The position numbers and the translations under genes are program-made. From positions 29,223 to 93,222 of the forward strand of contig PMHV01000024.1 in NCBI GenBank assembly GCA_003156805.1: a stretch of 64,000 bases of DNA, in the 5' to 3' direction. Origin of the DNA: Acidobacteriaceae bacterium. GTDB lineage: Bacteria; Acidobacteriota; Terriglobia; Terriglobales; Acidobacteriaceae. This document shows, piece by piece, positions 51,420-60,425 of this stretch (its first letter is position 1; each line of letters starts with the position of its first letter). The notes beneath the pieces were generated by a model. It did not search any database, was not told the DNA's origin, and saw only the letters and a program-made list of their open reading frames with translations.

Positions 51420-53978
51420 TCAGTTGTGCACACCCCAGCGGGGATAGAACGTAAGCTGCAACGAGCCGGTCACGTTCGTCTGGCGCGTGGCCGAGAGCAG
51501 CGGGAACATCCACTGCTCGTATTGCACGAAGGCGGAGGCGGCAAACTCGCGTCCCAGCCTGGCATCCGTGCGCAAGGAATAATCAGCCAGGCGCCCGCCT
51601 TCGAGGAAGCTGCGATCAGCTTCTTGATGGCGGTAACCTGCCTGCAATTTGGTGCGCGGAGAAAACCAGTACGTCGCCCAGCCCTGCATGCCGTAGCCGT
51701 CGCGGCCCACCCAGCTTCCGATCAAGTTGCCGTCCTCGGTGTAGCCCGAGCGGTAACGCCTGTCGAAATAAATAAACCCGGGCGCGAAGATGCTGGTGAA
51801 TGGATCCTTTACGCCTTCCAAGCGCAGCTCAAGATGGGGAATCTTCGGCACCTGGGGCAGATAAAGCCCGGGATTGAGCATGGGACGCGAGGAGCCGATG
51901 GGAGAGATTTCGTCGCCGACCAGCGAGTCGTTGTAGACGGTGAGCCACTTGCGCAGCCCGGGCACGCGGTAGCTGAGGTCGAATCCAGAGAAACGTTTGG
52001 CGGGATTCAGCACGACGCTGCTCTTGTGCGAGTAATAGCTGCGCAGGAACTCGCCCCAGGTAAAGGGCAGCCCCGGCCCGCCGAAGATGGCAGTGATGCC
52101 CATGCCAAATTCCAGATTGGGCGTGGGCTTGAAGCTGATCTTGTTCCCGTGGATAAAGGGCTGAGGATGAAATCCCGGTCCCAGAAGGTTGGGCGGATCG
52201 TATACGAAGGCCTGCCCGGAAAGCTGGCCGACGAAAAAGACCGACCGGGCGGCTCCGAGAACGCTCGACAGCAGCGGCACGTGAAAAGGTTCGACATTGG
52301 CTACCTGCGCCATCAGGATCGAACTGGCATTGTCGCTCGCAAGAAACGGCCCGGATTCTCCCACCCCCAGCCACTGCGCCTGCTTGCCGAAAGAAAACTG
52401 TAGATCTTTGAAGGTCAGAGCGACCGAACCATTCACCACTTCAAAGCGGTTGAGGGCCGCAGTCCCGTCGGCGAAAGGCGCGGTAAAATCCGCCTGCGCG
52501 ATGGCCTGCTGCACGCTCGCGGAATCGGAGGGCAGCGAAGGCGCGTGCTGATATTCGCCTTGCAGATAAAACGAAAACGGGCCAGCCTCGGCGTGGCCGG
52601 CAAGTCCGGAGATGCCGCTCACGCCCTGGCCGTAAGGGCGCCCATAATCGTCGATCAGGGTTTGGGCAAAGTGATATCCGTCGGTGAGCGGATGGCCGGA
52701 GATGTTGGTTGTCCGCTCGTAGAAGGAGTCGAGGCGCGCGCCCACATTCGAGGATCCTTCCAGACGCCGCGTCTCCTCGGCGAACTCGCCGCGCAGAGCA
52801 GAATAAAGACTCGCGGCCTGGTCGCCGAACGGGCCTGCGGAGTCGAGGCCATTGCCATCGTCGTCTCCCGGGCCGAGGTAGCGCAGACTGTCGCCCGCTT
52901 CCTCGATCAGGCGGGCGCACTGCATGCGGGTCCAGGGACGAATCCCAAGATACGCCGTATGAATGTAGCCCATAGCGGCCAGGCGCTCGAACAGCGGATA
53001 CACCCAGCTATCGGGCGGGACATAGGTCGAGCCCATGTTCTGCGGACTGCGCACCTTATCTCTTGGAGTACGGTCGATGAAGCTGCCCCATGCCCCTTCG
53101 CTGACCTCGGGATCGCGCCGGCGCAGATAGATTTGCCGCGCCACGAAGTAACCCATCGCGCCGCCCAGAACCACATCGGAGGGAAAATGCTCTTTGCCCG
53201 TCACGCGTGCCAGCGATACCGCCGAAGCCAAACCGTAGGAGAGGAATTTGCTCAGCGTGCCGGGATATTCATGCGCGATCACGCCCGCGATGGCCCACGA
53301 CATGGCCGCATGCTCGGAGGGAAACGACGTCCCACCGGAAAAAAAATGTCCGGCTCCGGTTCCCTCATAGGGCCGCTGCCGCTGGAACATGTACTTGAGC
53401 GCGTAGTCGGCGAAAACCGCATTGATGGCAGACTCGCTGGCGAGGAATCCGGTTTCGGCCGCGTGATCGTTGTTTGTCATCTTGCCGAACAGGAACATGG
53501 CTCCAGCTCCGCCCGCGAGCGAAAACGCGCCATAGTTCGAAAGGCTGCGACTGCGTGATATTTCGCGGGCTGGAACCTGCTTCGACAACCACGAATCACT
53601 CGCCACCAACGCTGCGGTCGCTCCCAGCGCCGGCGCGAGCCAAATGGCGTCGCTCGAGCGTAAATGCAGAGGACTAGTCCAGATTGCTTTCTGATCTCCG
53701 GCAAAGCGCCCAAACAGAGAGGCTACTCCGGACCCCGGAGTGGCGGCGGTTCCGGCGGAGACATTCCAACCGGACATCTCCGGCGGCGGTGAGTCGGACC
53801 GAACTGAGACGGGATCCGCGCCCGGCTTCAGCTCGGAAGCAGGAAGGAAAACCGGCGCCAAGGTGGAGGGAGCATCGGGCAGGGCTTTCGTTGCGTCAGG
53901 CACGGGATATTGGGCGGCCGCAGGGATGATCCCAAAGAGCAACCAAAAAATACACAGAGCCAGAGTGTTTCGCCGCAT
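51420..53978 (-). CDS. PAP2 phosphatase fused to a Wzi-like capsule-assembly beta-barrel
   Basis: 852 residues from the ATG at 53978 (ATG 54005 also possible). A signal peptide with ALCIFWLLFGIIPAAAQ leads into a PAP2 domain with the full active-site triad of motifs: K-x6-RP (KYMFQRQRP, ~195-203), PSEH (220-223) and R-x5-H-x3-D (R258, H264, D268). From ~320 to the end it resembles the Wzi outer-membrane barrel: RLEGSSNVGARLDSFYERT, FSFYLQGEYQHAP, FSFGKQAQWLGVG, FEFGMGI-type strands and a final LQLTFYPRWGVHN. Wzi proteins anchor group 1 capsule on the cell surface. PAP2 enzymes remove phosphate from undecaprenyl pyrophosphate or lipids. Having both in one exported chain is unusual. Confidence 0.85.
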   Translation of the reverse strand: MRRNTLALCIFWLLFGIIPAAAQYPVPDATKALPDAPSTLAPVFLPASELKPGADPVSVRSDSPPPEMSGWNVSAGTAATPGSGVASLFGRFAGDQKAIWTSPLHLRSSDAIWLAPALGATAALVASDSWLSKQVPAREISRSRSLSNYGAFSLAGGAGAMFLFGKMTNNDHAAETGFLASESAINAVFADYALKYMFQRQRPYEGTGAGHFFSGGTSFPSEHAAMSWAIAGVIAHEYPGTLSKFLSYGLASAVSLARVTGKEHFPSDVVLGGAMGYFVARQIYLRRRDPEVSEGAWGSFIDRTPRDKVRSPQNMGSTYVPPDSWVYPLFERLAAMGYIHTAYLGIRPWTRMQCARLIEEAGDSLRYLGPGDDDGNGLDSAGPFGDQAASLYSALRGEFAEETRRLEGSSNVGARLDSFYERTTNISGHPLTDGYHFAQTLIDDYGRPYGQGVSGISGLAGHAEAGPFSFYLQGEYQHAPSLPSDSASVQQAIAQADFTAPFADGTAALNRFEVVNGSVALTFKDLQFSFGKQAQWLGVGESGPFLASDNASSILMAQVANVEPFHVPLLSSVLGAARSVFFVGQLSGQAFVYDPPNLLGPGFHPQPFIHGNKISFKPTPNLEFGMGITAIFGGPGLPFTWGEFLRSYYSHKSSVVLNPAKRFSGFDLSYRVPGLRKWLTVYNDSLVGDEISPIGSSRPMLNPGLYLPQVPKIPHLELRLEGVKDPFTSIFAPGFIYFDRRYRSGYTEDGNLIGSWVGRDGYGMQGWATYWFSPRTKLQAGYRHQEADRSFLEGGRLADYSLRTDARLGREFAASAFVQYEQWMFPLLSATRQTNVTGSLQLTFYPRWGVHN

Positions 53979-54033
53979 CTTCAGCGCCCGGTTGGCCCTT
54001 CCCATGCCGCTGCAACGGGAAAGCGCAAACCGC

Positions 54034-57000
54034 TCAGTATCCGAGACCGACGCTAACCGCAATGGCCACCGAGGACATCAGTTGCGCCGCCTGCAGAGTG
54101 GTCTTCCAGATTGGCGTGCCGCCGAGGGCCTTCTGCGGAACAAAAACCGTGTCTCCGGCACGGAGTTCTGCGGTCAGCACATCGCCCGTGAACCAGACGC
54201 CGCTGCCGCTTCCACCCACCACCGAACCGTCGGCGCGCACCACAAACACCGCCTTGCGGTTGGCCATATTGGTGGGACCGCCAGCCTGGCGCAGGTACCA
54301 ACCCGCGCTCTTGCCGGGGCGATAGGTAATGGCAGTTGGGTTATAGACTTGGCCGTTGACTACCACGAAGTTGGGAGTCTTCGGGATAAACAGCGTGTCG
54401 CCGGCGCGCACCTCAATATCGGCGGGCGTGTTCGCCCACTTGCGAGGATCTTTCGCAATGTGGATTACGAGCCGACCCGGAGGCGGCGTGCTTTCCAGCT
54501 GGTTGAGGGTCGAGTGCCATTGCTGGATGGTCGCATCCTTGGCCAGTTTGTCGTCGGGATCGCCGGTGTCGGGAGCCATCTTGAATGCAACTTGCTCGTT
54601 CTTCACCTGTCGAATCAGGTCAGCGCGATTGCGCTCTTCGAGTTCGCGCACCTGCTTGCGCTCGAGAATAGCGCCGTAGGGATAGGCATCGGCTCGAAGT
54701 CCACCGGCACGAGCGAGCACAGAACTAAGCCGCTCGCCTTCCTGAATGCCGTACTCGCCGGGATGCATAACGTCGCCCGTGACCGCGATCAGCGACCCGA
54801 CGTCGCTCCATCCGGCCAACTGACGGATGGTGAGCACGTCGCCATCGTGCAGGCGCATGTCGGTGTCGGCGTCACCCGCGAGAGCCCGGCCGATCGGGAC
54901 CGTGATATGTTCACCCAGCACCTGGGCGCCGTTCTCCACCGTGTAGCGCGTAAGATCGGCGGCCTCGGTGAAAGCTCCCCGTTTCAGCCCTCCGGCCAGC
55001 CGCACCAATTGCGCGGCCGACATATCGTCGCCCAGCGGATACTTGCCCGGCTTGCCCACCTCGCCTTCAATCTTGACCGTCGGCGGATCGAGCTTGTTGA
55101 GGTTGCGATGAATAAAAACCCGATCCTTGGGCTCGAGAGGAATGTTGTCGGCGGCATCGCCAGCCAGCGCCTTTCCGAGATCCACGCTGAGGACTTTCAG
55201 TTTTCCATCCGGGGTACGGCGGAAGATTTGCGCATCGCTCAGCAGGGCATCGCGGGTGACGCCTCCGGCCAGGTACACGGCATCACGCAGGTGGGTGGCG
55301 CCGTTGGTGACCCGCTGTCCGGGGTCGCGCACTTCGCCGCTTACTGTAATCGTCGGCGGATCCTCGAAGTCGAAGCGTCCGAAGATGCGCACCGTGTCGA
55401 AGGGTTTGAGGGGGAGATCCTGCTCGCTCTGTTTGTCGGCCAGAGCGTCGCCCAGGTTAAAGGCAATCACTGTGGGACGATAATCCGGGGGATCGAGCCG
55501 GATAATCTCGGCGTGCCGTTGCGCAGGTTCGGGCATGAGATCGGCATAGGCTTTGATCAGATCGGCGACCCGCATGCCTTCGCGATAGGCGTACTTGCCG
55601 GGGTGAAAGACGTGGCCGTCCAGGTAAACGGTCTTCTCGCTGTAGGGCAGGATCGGAGAAATGCGAATCTTATCGCCATCCTGAATCTTGAAGTCCTCGA
55701 GCGCTGCGGTGACGCTCTCCTGATTATTGCTGTCTCCAAGATCGAGTTGCAGCATGGTGCGGCTCTGGTGGGCAAGAACGCGCTCGACTTCGATATGGCG
55801 CAGAGTGCCGGAGTTCAGAACGCCGCCGGCCAGCTCCAGGACTTCGGCCAGGTTGCTCTCATGGTCGAGCTCGTAAATCGCAGGACGGCGCACCATGCCT
55901 TCCACGGTCAGCTCGGAACCCAGCGGCGGCACCAAGATAGTATCGCCCGCCTGTAACCGTTCCATGCTGGAACGGACTCCGTGCAGAAGCAGGCTGTAGA
56001 CATCGACTTCTTCCACAAGTTGCTGGCCGCGGTAGTGGCGCAAGAGGCGCAACGAACCGCGCGAAGTCGGTCCACCCGCCTGATAGAGCGCATTCAGCGG
56101 AGTCGACAACGAGCTGACGTCGTAGGCGCCGGGCCGCAGGACATCGCCGACCACATAGACACGCACCGTGCGCAGGCGGGCCAGAGAAACATCCGCCTGC
56201 ACATCGCGAAACTCGGTGCGTAGCGCGGTTTGCACCAGCCGCTGAACCTCTCCCAGACTGCGGCCGGTTACCGGGATTGCCCCGGCTTCGGGCAATGCCA
56301 CCCGGCCTTCGCGATCGACCACGCGCTGCAACCGCTGCGAGACGCCGCCCCAGAGCTCAATACTGAGGCCATCTCCTGGTCCGAGCACATAGTCTGGCCC
56401 TACGGGCAAATCCATAGGAAGCTCATCGAAGTTGCCCGTCCCATTGCGGAAAACGTCTTCGCCGAAGCGGGTCAATACCGGCGAGCGTTTCGAAACCTGG
56501 GCGTAGAGATCGTAAAGCGAAGGGACATCGGCGTAGGGATTAACACGACGGCGAATCTGAGTGCGGTCGTTGTCGGGTGACTTTTCCCGATAGTACTGCG
56601 GCCAGCTTTGCGGCCCGCCGGGAAGCGTCTGACGGAATCGGTTGTCGAGCCGCGCGTTGGGCTGGTTGCGCTCAATCTCTCCCCCCATGGAAGACCATGC
56701 ATTGAGCGGAGACGCAGCCATTGAACTCAGAGACGGAAACTGGGAAGACCCGCCACTGGCAGACTGCGAGTTCAACCCGAACGAATTCCCTCGCTGCGAG
56801 AAGGACTCAGAGCTATAGGGAGAGTTCGGGTCCGAACCACTCATGCTGGTGCTGAGCAGGCCTGGCAAACCTTCTGGACTGATACGCGGCATCGAACCCG
56901 CATCGGGCGGCAAAGCGTCGTAGGACTCCCGATCAGGCGGTTGCGCGCCCGCCAAGTACTGGCGGCGAGTGAAGCCGGACGGCGGTTCGCCGGCAGGCAC

Positions 57001-57633
57001 CTGCGACGGCGACGAGGGCTGCGACGGCATCGCCATGCCCGGCTGGGACCCTTCACTCGACTGCGGAATTTCGGACTTCGGCACCAAGCTCTGCGGACCG
57101 CGAAGTTCTTCGTGGGTTCCCCAGTATTTCTCTTCATCGCTCTCGGCGGCGGCCACGTCACCGGCTGGCTTTTCGCCAAGCTTTTGCGGACTTAACCGCT
57201 CAATCGGCTCCTGCTCCAATTCTTCTTTGGTGGGCTTGGCCCGTATATATTCGCGGTCTTCAATTTCCCGCGTGGCCAGCACGCGAATGTTCTCCTCTTC
57301 CCCCAGCAGTCGGAACAGGGCTTCATCGGAAAGATCGGCGGGATCGAGCAGGCGGCCCTGCTCGTAAGCCTTCCGCACCAGCAACTTCTTGAATTCCAGC
57401 AGCAGGCCAGGTTCGCGCCGCAGGATTTCCGTGATGGTGGACGCCGAAAGCGAAACCTCTGGTTCCAGCTCCCGCGGTTTCGTGGTGGTGGTCGCGGTGC
57501 TGTGCTCTGGGTTCCAGGAGTTCTGGTTCTGTGCCCAAACCAGCGGTTGCTCGACGCTCCCCGCCAGCAGAAGCGCGAAGAACAAAACCGCTCTGCCCTT
57601 GCGCAGTTTTTTTGTTGACTGGATGATCATCAT
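54034..57633 (-). CDS. Polysaccharide export protein with multiple SLBB domains (Wza-like, large)
   Basis: 1199 residues, three times the length of Wza. The signal peptide is VLFFALLLAGSVEQPLVWAQ (~15-34). Residues ~40-380 are charged then Ser/Pro/Gly-rich. The Poly_export domain (~395-490) has GPDYVLGPGDGLSIELWGG. About seven SLBB-like segments follow, each around a V-x-G-x-V-x-x-PG pattern: VVGDVLRPGAY, VEGMVRRPAIY, LDGHVFHPGKY, VSGEVRDPGQR, IEGEVGKPGKY, VTGDVMHPGEY and VNGQVYNPTAI. The C-terminus is short and hydrophobic. It probably forms the periplasm-spanning and outer-membrane export channel. No lipobox Cys was found. Confidence 0.92.
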   Translation of the reverse strand: MMIIQSTKKLRKGRAVLFFALLLAGSVEQPLVWAQNQNSWNPEHSTATTTTKPRELEPEVSLSASTITEILRREPGLLLEFKKLLVRKAYEQGRLLDPADLSDEALFRLLGEEENIRVLATREIEDREYIRAKPTKEELEQEPIERLSPQKLGEKPAGDVAAAESDEEKYWGTHEELRGPQSLVPKSEIPQSSEGSQPGMAMPSQPSSPSQVPAGEPPSGFTRRQYLAGAQPPDRESYDALPPDAGSMPRISPEGLPGLLSTSMSGSDPNSPYSSESFSQRGNSFGLNSQSASGGSSQFPSLSSMAASPLNAWSSMGGEIERNQPNARLDNRFRQTLPGGPQSWPQYYREKSPDNDRTQIRRRVNPYADVPSLYDLYAQVSKRSPVLTRFGEDVFRNGTGNFDELPMDLPVGPDYVLGPGDGLSIELWGGVSQRLQRVVDREGRVALPEAGAIPVTGRSLGEVQRLVQTALRTEFRDVQADVSLARLRTVRVYVVGDVLRPGAYDVSSLSTPLNALYQAGGPTSRGSLRLLRHYRGQQLVEEVDVYSLLLHGVRSSMERLQAGDTILVPPLGSELTVEGMVRRPAIYELDHESNLAEVLELAGGVLNSGTLRHIEVERVLAHQSRTMLQLDLGDSNNQESVTAALEDFKIQDGDKIRISPILPYSEKTVYLDGHVFHPGKYAYREGMRVADLIKAYADLMPEPAQRHAEIIRLDPPDYRPTVIAFNLGDALADKQSEQDLPLKPFDTVRIFGRFDFEDPPTITVSGEVRDPGQRVTNGATHLRDAVYLAGGVTRDALLSDAQIFRRTPDGKLKVLSVDLGKALAGDAADNIPLEPKDRVFIHRNLNKLDPPTVKIEGEVGKPGKYPLGDDMSAAQLVRLAGGLKRGAFTEAADLTRYTVENGAQVLGEHITVPIGRALAGDADTDMRLHDGDVLTIRQLAGWSDVGSLIAVTGDVMHPGEYGIQEGERLSSVLARAGGLRADAYPYGAILERKQVRELEERNRADLIRQVKNEQVAFKMAPDTGDPDDKLAKDATIQQWHSTLNQLESTPPPGRLVIHIAKDPRKWANTPADIEVRAGDTLFIPKTPNFVVVNGQVYNPTAITYRPGKSAGWYLRQAGGPTNMANRKAVFVVRADGSVVGGSGSGVWFTGDVLTAELRAGDTVFVPQKALGGTPIWKTTLQAAQLMSSVAIAVSVGLGY

Positions 57634-57769
57634 GGGTGGACCTGTCTGGGAGGCAGAGGAATGTTTTGAAAGCGGCCGGGAATCTTGACCTTCACTTCAA
57701 GTAGATCAACAGTCTGAACCAGAAACGTCAGGGGCGGCCTTAAGGGGTATTGTTCCAGACGGCGTGGGC

Positions 57770-58300
57770 TCAACCAACCGACTCGACGTCGGCCTCATCC
57801 ACTTCGACCGCTACCGAGCGCATAATGAGATCGATCGAGAAAACCACGCGGCAGCGATCTTTCTTGCGCACGAGCACACCTTCCAAACCCTCCATGGGTC
57901 CGCTGTGTACGCGCACGCGCCGGCCCACTCGCAGGTAAGGATGGGGCTCGAGCCGCCCGCCGCGGGACAGCCGCTGGCGCAACTCTTCGATTTCCGCGTC
58001 GGGCAGGGCTGCGGGCTGGCCGCGGAAGCTCACCAGCCGCACCGCGCTGGGCAATTGCAGAACGCGAAGCCGGTCGGCAAGCCCGATGCGCACGAAAACG
58101 TAACCCGGAAACAACGCCAGATCCAGCTCTTTGCGGCGGTCTTTCCAGCGCCGCACCGAGCGATAGAGCGGCAAGAAGCAGGATATTGAACGTTGTTCGA
58201 TCTGCTGCGCGACACGCTTTTCGTGGCGGGGACAAGTATAGAGCGCATACCAGCCAGCATCCTCCACCTTGAGCGAAGTGGTTGGAACTATCTCGCTCAT
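57770..58300 (-). CDS. NusG-paralogue antiterminator (UpxY/RfaH/LoaP-like)
   Basis: 176 residues from the ATG at 58300 (the frame to 58342 has no better site). The NusG N-terminal fold starts with GWYALYTCPRHEKRVAQQIE and continues with CFLPLYRSVRRWKDR and LFPGYVFVRIG. The C-terminal KOW-type segment VGRRVRVHSGPMEGLEGVLVRKK completes the protein. Housekeeping NusG sits with secE and rpl genes; a copy heading a polysaccharide locus is typical of specialised paralogues that keep RNA polymerase elongating through a long operon. No RfaH-type ops sequence was found in the 130 bp downstream. Confidence 0.9.
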   Translation of the reverse strand: MSEIVPTTSLKVEDAGWYALYTCPRHEKRVAQQIEQRSISCFLPLYRSVRRWKDRRKELDLALFPGYVFVRIGLADRLRVLQLPSAVRLVSFRGQPAALPDAEIEELRQRLSRGGRLEPHPYLRVGRRVRVHSGPMEGLEGVLVRKKDRCRVVFSIDLIMRSVAVEVDEADVESVG

Positions 58301-58432
58301 CGTTGCTCTTTCCGCATCTATTGCGACCCCGCATCCAGCCATAGCTTCGCCACCTTAGTTACAGAGAGCTTTTTCACCTAATTTGTTTTCTTTCAATAAC
58401 CTGCAAACAAAAATCACGCGCATGCGCCGGGC

Positions 58433-58813
58433 TCAGTTATGCGCCGCGCCCACTAAAGTCGGGCGCTCTCGCACAGCGTTCAAGATGCCAGCCTCAGAGC
58501 TCTCCAGAACCTTGGTGCGAATGTCAACCACAGCCCAATAGAAGATGCCCCGGTTCTGCTCAGGTGCCAGCGCCAGAATCCTCATCTCGGGATGGCGGCC
58601 CAGCAAGAAGCCACACTGGCCCAATCGTTTCTCGGGTTCGTCCATGGTGATGATGAGCACGTCGGGTTCAACCTGTTCAACGATGTCGGTGAGTTCGTTT
58701 TCGTTCCGCACCTCGCCCACAACCTCAATATCGGGCTGATCGGAGATGGTAGCCATCACCAGTTCCCTCATCAGCCGAGGTCGATTTGCGACCAAGACAC
58801 GAACCCGTTTCAC
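58433..58813 (-). CDS. Receiver-like protein lacking the phosphoacceptor Asp
   Basis: 126 residues from a GTG at 58813 with a GGGAG ribosome-binding site 7 bp upstream; a TTG at 58861 gives 142 residues. The receiver fold is evident: VRVLVANRPRLMRELVMATISD, IEVVGEVRNENELTDIV and VEPDVLIITMDEPE. Where canonical receivers have the phosphorylated Asp, this one has Thr56 (IIT-MDEP); Asp58 is two residues later. The Lys of the switch is also not seen. There is no output domain. It may be a phosphorylation-independent partner of the antiterminator gene just downstream, which is inference from position. Confidence 0.75.
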   Translation of the reverse strand: MKRVRVLVANRPRLMRELVMATISDQPDIEVVGEVRNENELTDIVEQVEPDVLIITMDEPEKRLGQCGFLLGRHPEMRILALAPEQNRGIFYWAVVDIRTKVLESSEAGILNAVRERPTLVGAAHN

Positions 58814-59081
58814 GGAGTTGCTCCCAGTCGGAAGAGTATGTCTCTGCGGCGACAAGGACAAGGTTCAATATGGGTCCATGAAAAATGCAGTGGCGAGGGA
58901 GGTCGCGGTACTGGAAGACAACAATGCGCGTACCAAGACTGTACCTAGTGAAGTACTCAGGCGCGGACTAATCCAGTACCGTCTCGGCAGCGCAGGTGCG
59001 CGATTGATGAGAAGGTTCCAAGCTCTGCGCTCGTCCTTCGTTCCGGTGCCCACGCGGCGAGATCTTGTCGCAGCCACCCAG

Positions 59082-60206
59082 CTACCGTGAGCTGGCGCTA
59101 AACTGAAATACCGTCACGGAGTGATACTTCTCGCCAGGCTTCAATTCTGTCGAGGGGAAGCTCGGGTGATTGGGCGAATCGGGAAAATGCTGCGTCTCCA
59201 GGCAAAAGGCGTAGCGTGGCTTGTAGACGCGCCCTTCCTTTCCTGTAATCGTGCCGTCGAGGAAATTTCCCGTATAAAACTGCAGTCCGGGCTCGGTGGT
59301 AAGCACTTTCAAGATTCTTCCCGTGGTCGGCTCGTACACCTCGGCAGCCTCTGAGAGTTGCCCGGCAGTATGATCCAGGACGAAGTTGTGATCGTATCCT
59401 TTTCCTCTGCGCAACTGTTCGTCGTCGGCATTGATGCGCTCTCCGATGGAATGCGGAGCGCGAAAGTCAAACGGTGTGCCTTCCACCGGCTTCAGTTCGC
59501 CGGTTGGGATCAAGGTCGCATCCACGGGAGTAAAGCGGGAGGCGTCGATCTTCAGAACATGGCCGAGAATATCGCCAGTGCCCTGACCGGCAAGATTGAA
59601 ATAAGAGTGGTTGGTGAGATTCACAACGGTATCTTTGTCGGTGGTAGCCGAGTACTCGATTCGCAACGCGCCGTCACTTACCGTGTAACGGACAATGGCA
59701 GTGAGGTTTCCGGGGAAGCCTTGTTCGCCGTCTTTGCTCAGGTAGGTGAGCTCCACGCCGTCCTTGATCTCCTTGCCTGTCCAGACGACCTGGTTGAATC
59801 CCTTGATGCCGCCGTGAAGAGTGTTATCGCCATCGTTCTTGGGCAGAGAATATGTCTTGCCGTCGAGTTGGAAGCTGCCATGAGCGATACGATTGCCGTA
59901 GCGGCCGATGAGCGCCCCCAGGTAGGGAGGGTTCGGAATGTAGCCATCCACCGAGTCATGACCCAACACCACATCGGCAAGCTTGCCGTTGCGGTCGGGA
60001 GTTCGCAGGGAAACGACAATTCCTCCGTAGGTCATGATGCGGACTTCGATTTTGCCGTCGGCCAACGAATAGATATCGACGGGCGTTCCGTCGGTAGTGT
60101 GGCCAAAAGCCTGTTTTGTCACCCGCGTTTTTGCCAGCATAGATGCTGAGAGCATAATCAGAGCGCAGAAAATTGCAAGGGCGTAGTTCATTCTCTTGGA
60201 GAGCAT
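59082..60206 (-). CDS. galM: Secreted aldose 1-epimerase (galactose mutarotase)
   Basis: 374 residues from the ATG at 60206, with a strong GAGAGGATG ribosome-binding site. The signal peptide has ALAIFCALIMLSASMLA, so the enzyme is exported, unlike E. coli GalM. The beta-sandwich family motifs are present: IMTYGGIVVSLRTPDRNG, IGRYGNRIAHGSF, NTLHGGIKGFNQVVW, LTNHSYFNLAGQG with the catalytic His, DHNFVLDH and the C-terminal Glu in FCLETQHFPDSPNHPSFPS. It interconverts alpha and beta anomers of aldoses. It is divergent from the secreted GH39 gene, which fits joint use of released sugars in the periplasm. Confidence 0.94.
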   Translation of the reverse strand: MLSKRMNYALAIFCALIMLSASMLAKTRVTKQAFGHTTDGTPVDIYSLADGKIEVRIMTYGGIVVSLRTPDRNGKLADVVLGHDSVDGYIPNPPYLGALIGRYGNRIAHGSFQLDGKTYSLPKNDGDNTLHGGIKGFNQVVWTGKEIKDGVELTYLSKDGEQGFPGNLTAIVRYTVSDGALRIEYSATTDKDTVVNLTNHSYFNLAGQGTGDILGHVLKIDASRFTPVDATLIPTGELKPVEGTPFDFRAPHSIGERINADDEQLRRGKGYDHNFVLDHTAGQLSEAAEVYEPTTGRILKVLTTEPGLQFYTGNFLDGTITGKEGRVYKPRYAFCLETQHFPDSPNHPSFPSTELKPGEKYHSVTVFQFSASSR

Positions 60207-60425
60207 TTTTCATCCTCTCTGGGTTGGCGAGCTTTGCCACGGTATCCTGTGCAGCCAAAGCAGGAGGCTTAATCATACAACTCAAGGGCGTTGTTCTCCT
60301 GCTTAGCGGTGTAGAAGTGGTGTACGCTGAAACAGAGCGCATTCCTTGGCGCCAGAAAATGCCACACGATACAAGCCGAGTTTACTGAAACGATTTCGCA
60401 GAATCGATATCGAGAACGGTTGCCC

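Noticed and set aside
53740..55956. 738-codon forward open frame
   Set aside because: Antisense to the PAP2-Wzi and SLBB export genes, whose domains are unmistakable; long antisense frames are common at this GC and codon bias.
57634..57769. Search for an RfaH ops/JUMPstart-like element after the antiterminator gene
   Set aside because: No GGCGGTAGC-like sequence was found on the coding strand.
58878..59090. 70-codon forward frame between the receiver-like gene and galM
   Set aside because: No ribosome-binding site or family features, and it runs into the galM 3' end; treated as chance.
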